From Acidimicrobiaceae bacterium (lineage in GTDB: Bacteria; Actinomycetota; Acidimicrobiia; Acidimicrobiales; Ilumatobacteraceae), in contig CANGZK010000073.1 in assembly GCA_947458565.1 (NCBI GenBank), positions 1-5,929 on the forward strand: a stretch of 5,929 nt of DNA, in the 5' to 3' direction. Shown piece after piece: positions 4,500-5,929 of the stretch. A model generated the notes under the pieces. It did not search any database, was not told the origin of the DNA, and saw only the letters and a program-made list of their open reading frames with translations. Each line of letters opens with the position of its first letter. Position 1 is the stretch's first letter. The position numbers were made by a program, and so were the translations under genes.

Positions 4500-5929
4500 C
4501 TAGTTGTTGGTCGAGTGCAGCAAGCCGAATACGAGCGACTCTTCAAGTGCACGCCATGAGGCTTCGATGATGTTTGCCGACACACCGATCGTTGTCCAGG
4601 TGCGATCGCCGTTTGTTGCGTCGATGAGCACACGTGTCACTGCGCCAGTTGCTGATCCAGAATCAAGAATGCGCACTTTGTAGTCGGTCAAGTGCACTTT
4701 CGAGAGTTGTGGGAAATTCTTGGCAAGTGCTGCGCGAAGGGCTGTGTCAATGGCATTAACCGGACCATTGCCCTCTGCGGTAAACACTTCTCGTGCATCG
4801 CCGATCCACACTTTGACAGTTGCTTCGGTAGTGAAATCGCCCTTTGCTGATTCATCTGTGATGACTCGCATCGAATCCACCTTGAAGAAATTCTGTTCCC
4901 ATCCAGCGGCACGACGCATCAACAGTTCGAGCGATGCATCGGCTGCTTCAAAGTGATAGCCCTCGTGCTCAAGGCGCTTTAAGTCGTCGATTACTTGGTT
5001 GACTGCCGGTCCGTCCATTGCAAGGCCAAGCTCTTCGGCCTTCATCGTGATAGTTGCGCGTCCAGCCATTTCTGAAACCAAGAAACGGGTTCCGTTACCT
5101 ACGAGTTCCGGTGCCACGTGTTCATATGCATCTTTTGCGCGAGCAATTGCTGACACATGCAAACCAGCTTTGTGCGCAAACGCACCTGAGCCAACGTATG
5201 GAGCTTGCGGATTCAATGGACGATTCAAAACTTCTGCCACATAGTTGCTCACTGCAGTGATGCGCTCGAGTCTGCCGTCCGGCAAGCAGGTATATCCAAG
5301 CTTGAGCTGCAAGTTTGGAATCACTGTGGTCAAGTTGGTGTTACCCGTGCGCTCACCGAGACCATTTAATGTTCCCTGAACATGGCGTGCACCACTGTGT
5401 ACTGCAGCAAGCGAGTTGGCTACCGCGCAACCCGTGTCGTCGTGGCAATGGATACCAATGATGACGTCATTGCCAACGTGTCGTTGCACTGCGCCAACGA
5501 TGTCTTGCACTTCAAATGGCAACGAGCCACCATTTGTGTCGCACAACACCAAGTGCGTTGCGCCATTGATGATCGCAGACTCAAGCGCGCGCAGGGAAAA
5601 TTCTGGGTTGCTCTTGTAACCGTCGAAGAAATGTTCCATATCAACAAGTACTTGTCGACCAGCACCATGCAAGAACTTCACAGAGTCGCCAATCATGGCC
5701 AAGCCCTCGTCGAGCGTTGTCTGCAATGCCTGCTCGACGTGATAGTCAGATGATTTTGCAACGATGCACACGGCAGGGGTATTCGATTCGATCAAGTTGC
5801 GCAGTGTTGGGTCATCATCCACTTTTCCAAGTGGACGTCGTGTCGAACCAAAGGCCACCAGCGTCGATGTCGTCAGTTTCAACTCTTTTTGGGCACGGGC
5901 GAAAAACTCGATGTCCTTCGGGTTCGCGC
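4500..5929 (-). CDS. cimA: (R)-citramalate synthase, 5' end outside the window
   Basis: CimA condenses pyruvate with acetyl-CoA to (R)-citramalate, the first step of the threonine-independent route to 2-oxobutyrate and isoleucine. The visible fragment is 475 residues, open to the right edge. It begins ANPKDIEFFARA, which in this family follows the conserved GGWPG, so about 50 residues including the DTTLRDG motif are missing. The TTG at 5882 is internal. The DRE-TIM barrel shows CDTNGG (129-134 of the fragment), the metal-binding HCH (160-162) within IGIHCHDDTGCAVANS, and VQGTLNGLGERTGNTNL (183-199). GAFAHKAGLHVSAI (248-261) marks the communication region. The C-terminal LeuA-type dimer domain (about 405-470) carries DYKVRILDSGSATGAVTRV, where homologues bind the feedback inhibitor. 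This layout fits the CimA-type branch better than LeuA or homocitrate synthase; LeuA-like activity cannot be fully excluded. It is followed 12 nt later by the unknown gene. Confidence 0.93.
   Translation of the reverse strand, partial: ANPKDIEFFARAQKELKLTTSTLVAFGSTRRPLGKVDDDPTLRNLIESNTPAVCIVAKSSDYHVEQALQTTLDEGLAMIGDSVKFLHGAGRQVLVDMEHFFDGYKSNPEFSLRALESAIINGATHLVLCDTNGGSLPFEVQDIVGAVQRHVGNDVIIGIHCHDDTGCAVANSLAAVHSGARHVQGTLNGLGERTGNTNLTTVIPNLQLKLGYTCLPDGRLERITAVSNYVAEVLNRPLNPQAPYVGSGAFAHKAGLHVSAIARAKDAYEHVAPELVGNGTRFLVSEMAGRATITMKAEELGLAMDGPAVNQVIDDLKRLEHEGYHFEAADASLELLMRRAAGWEQNFFKVDSMRVITDESAKGDFTTEATVKVWIGDAREVFTAEGNGPVNAIDTALRAALAKNFPQLSKVHLTDYKVRILDSGSATGAVTRVLIDATNGDRTWTTIGVSANIIEASWRALEESLVFGLLHSTNN

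Noticed and set aside
4490..4500. Hairpin GGCTTTGAGCC between cimA and the downstream gene
   Set aside because: A 4-bp stem with a 3-nt loop is expected by chance and has no T-run.
5382..5753. 123-codon plus-strand open frame inside cimA
   Set aside because: Antisense to a strongly conserved part of cimA, with no recognisable motif; a shadow frame.
5880..5882. TTG at 5882 as the cimA start
   Set aside because: The frame stays open to the edge and the upstream residues (ANPKDIEFFARA) match the family, so the true start is beyond the window.
1..5929. Mobile elements, CRISPR arrays, phage or defence genes, attachment sites at the tRNA 3' ends
   Set aside because: No transposase or integrase coding, no spaced direct repeats and no second copy of a tRNA 3' end were seen on either strand.

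Overview
The window is an ordinary-looking chromosomal segment, probably from an actinobacterium of moderate G+C. The evidence is the protein style of its GluRS and citramalate synthase, the tRNA-Gln/tRNA-Glu pair beside gltX, a DUF2237 gene, and what look like leaderless promoters. Base composition is close to half G+C by eye, lower than in streptomycetes or mycobacteria. Acidimicrobiia (Ilumatobacter-like freshwater or marine lineages) is my best guess. It is an inference from protein resemblance and was not tested by a search.

Layout, left to right. Positions 2-1201 (+) hold the 3' two-thirds or more of an amidase-signature hydrolase, cut by the left edge. Converging on it is a minus-strand block: gltX (3515-2100), a YdcF/SanA-like DUF218 gene (2093-1476), tRNA-Gln(CUG) (1431-1360) and tRNA-Glu(CUC) (1295-1223). 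Diverging from gltX across only 58 bp is a DUF2237 gene (3574-3951, +). It meets, tail to tail with an 11-bp gap, a second minus-strand unit: (R)-citramalate synthase cimA (cut by the right edge, ending at 4500) followed by a 174-residue protein of unknown function (4487-3963). There is no gene-free stretch longer than about 130 bp.

How it fits together. The gltX block joins GluRS with the two tRNAs that it, or a non-discriminating version of it, would charge. cimA makes citramalate from pyruvate and acetyl-CoA for 2-oxobutyrate and isoleucine synthesis, and the unknown gene just downstream is likely co-transcribed with it. The most useful regulatory observation is that both tRNA genes carry nearly the same 12-mer (GCGATANCCTTG) exactly 11 nt before the mature 5' end. 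The gltX/DUF2237 gap holds two further TANCCT boxes, placed so that both genes would be transcribed without a leader. I see no mobile element, CRISPR array, phage gene or defence system. The real unknowns are the 174-residue protein and the DUF2237 protein.
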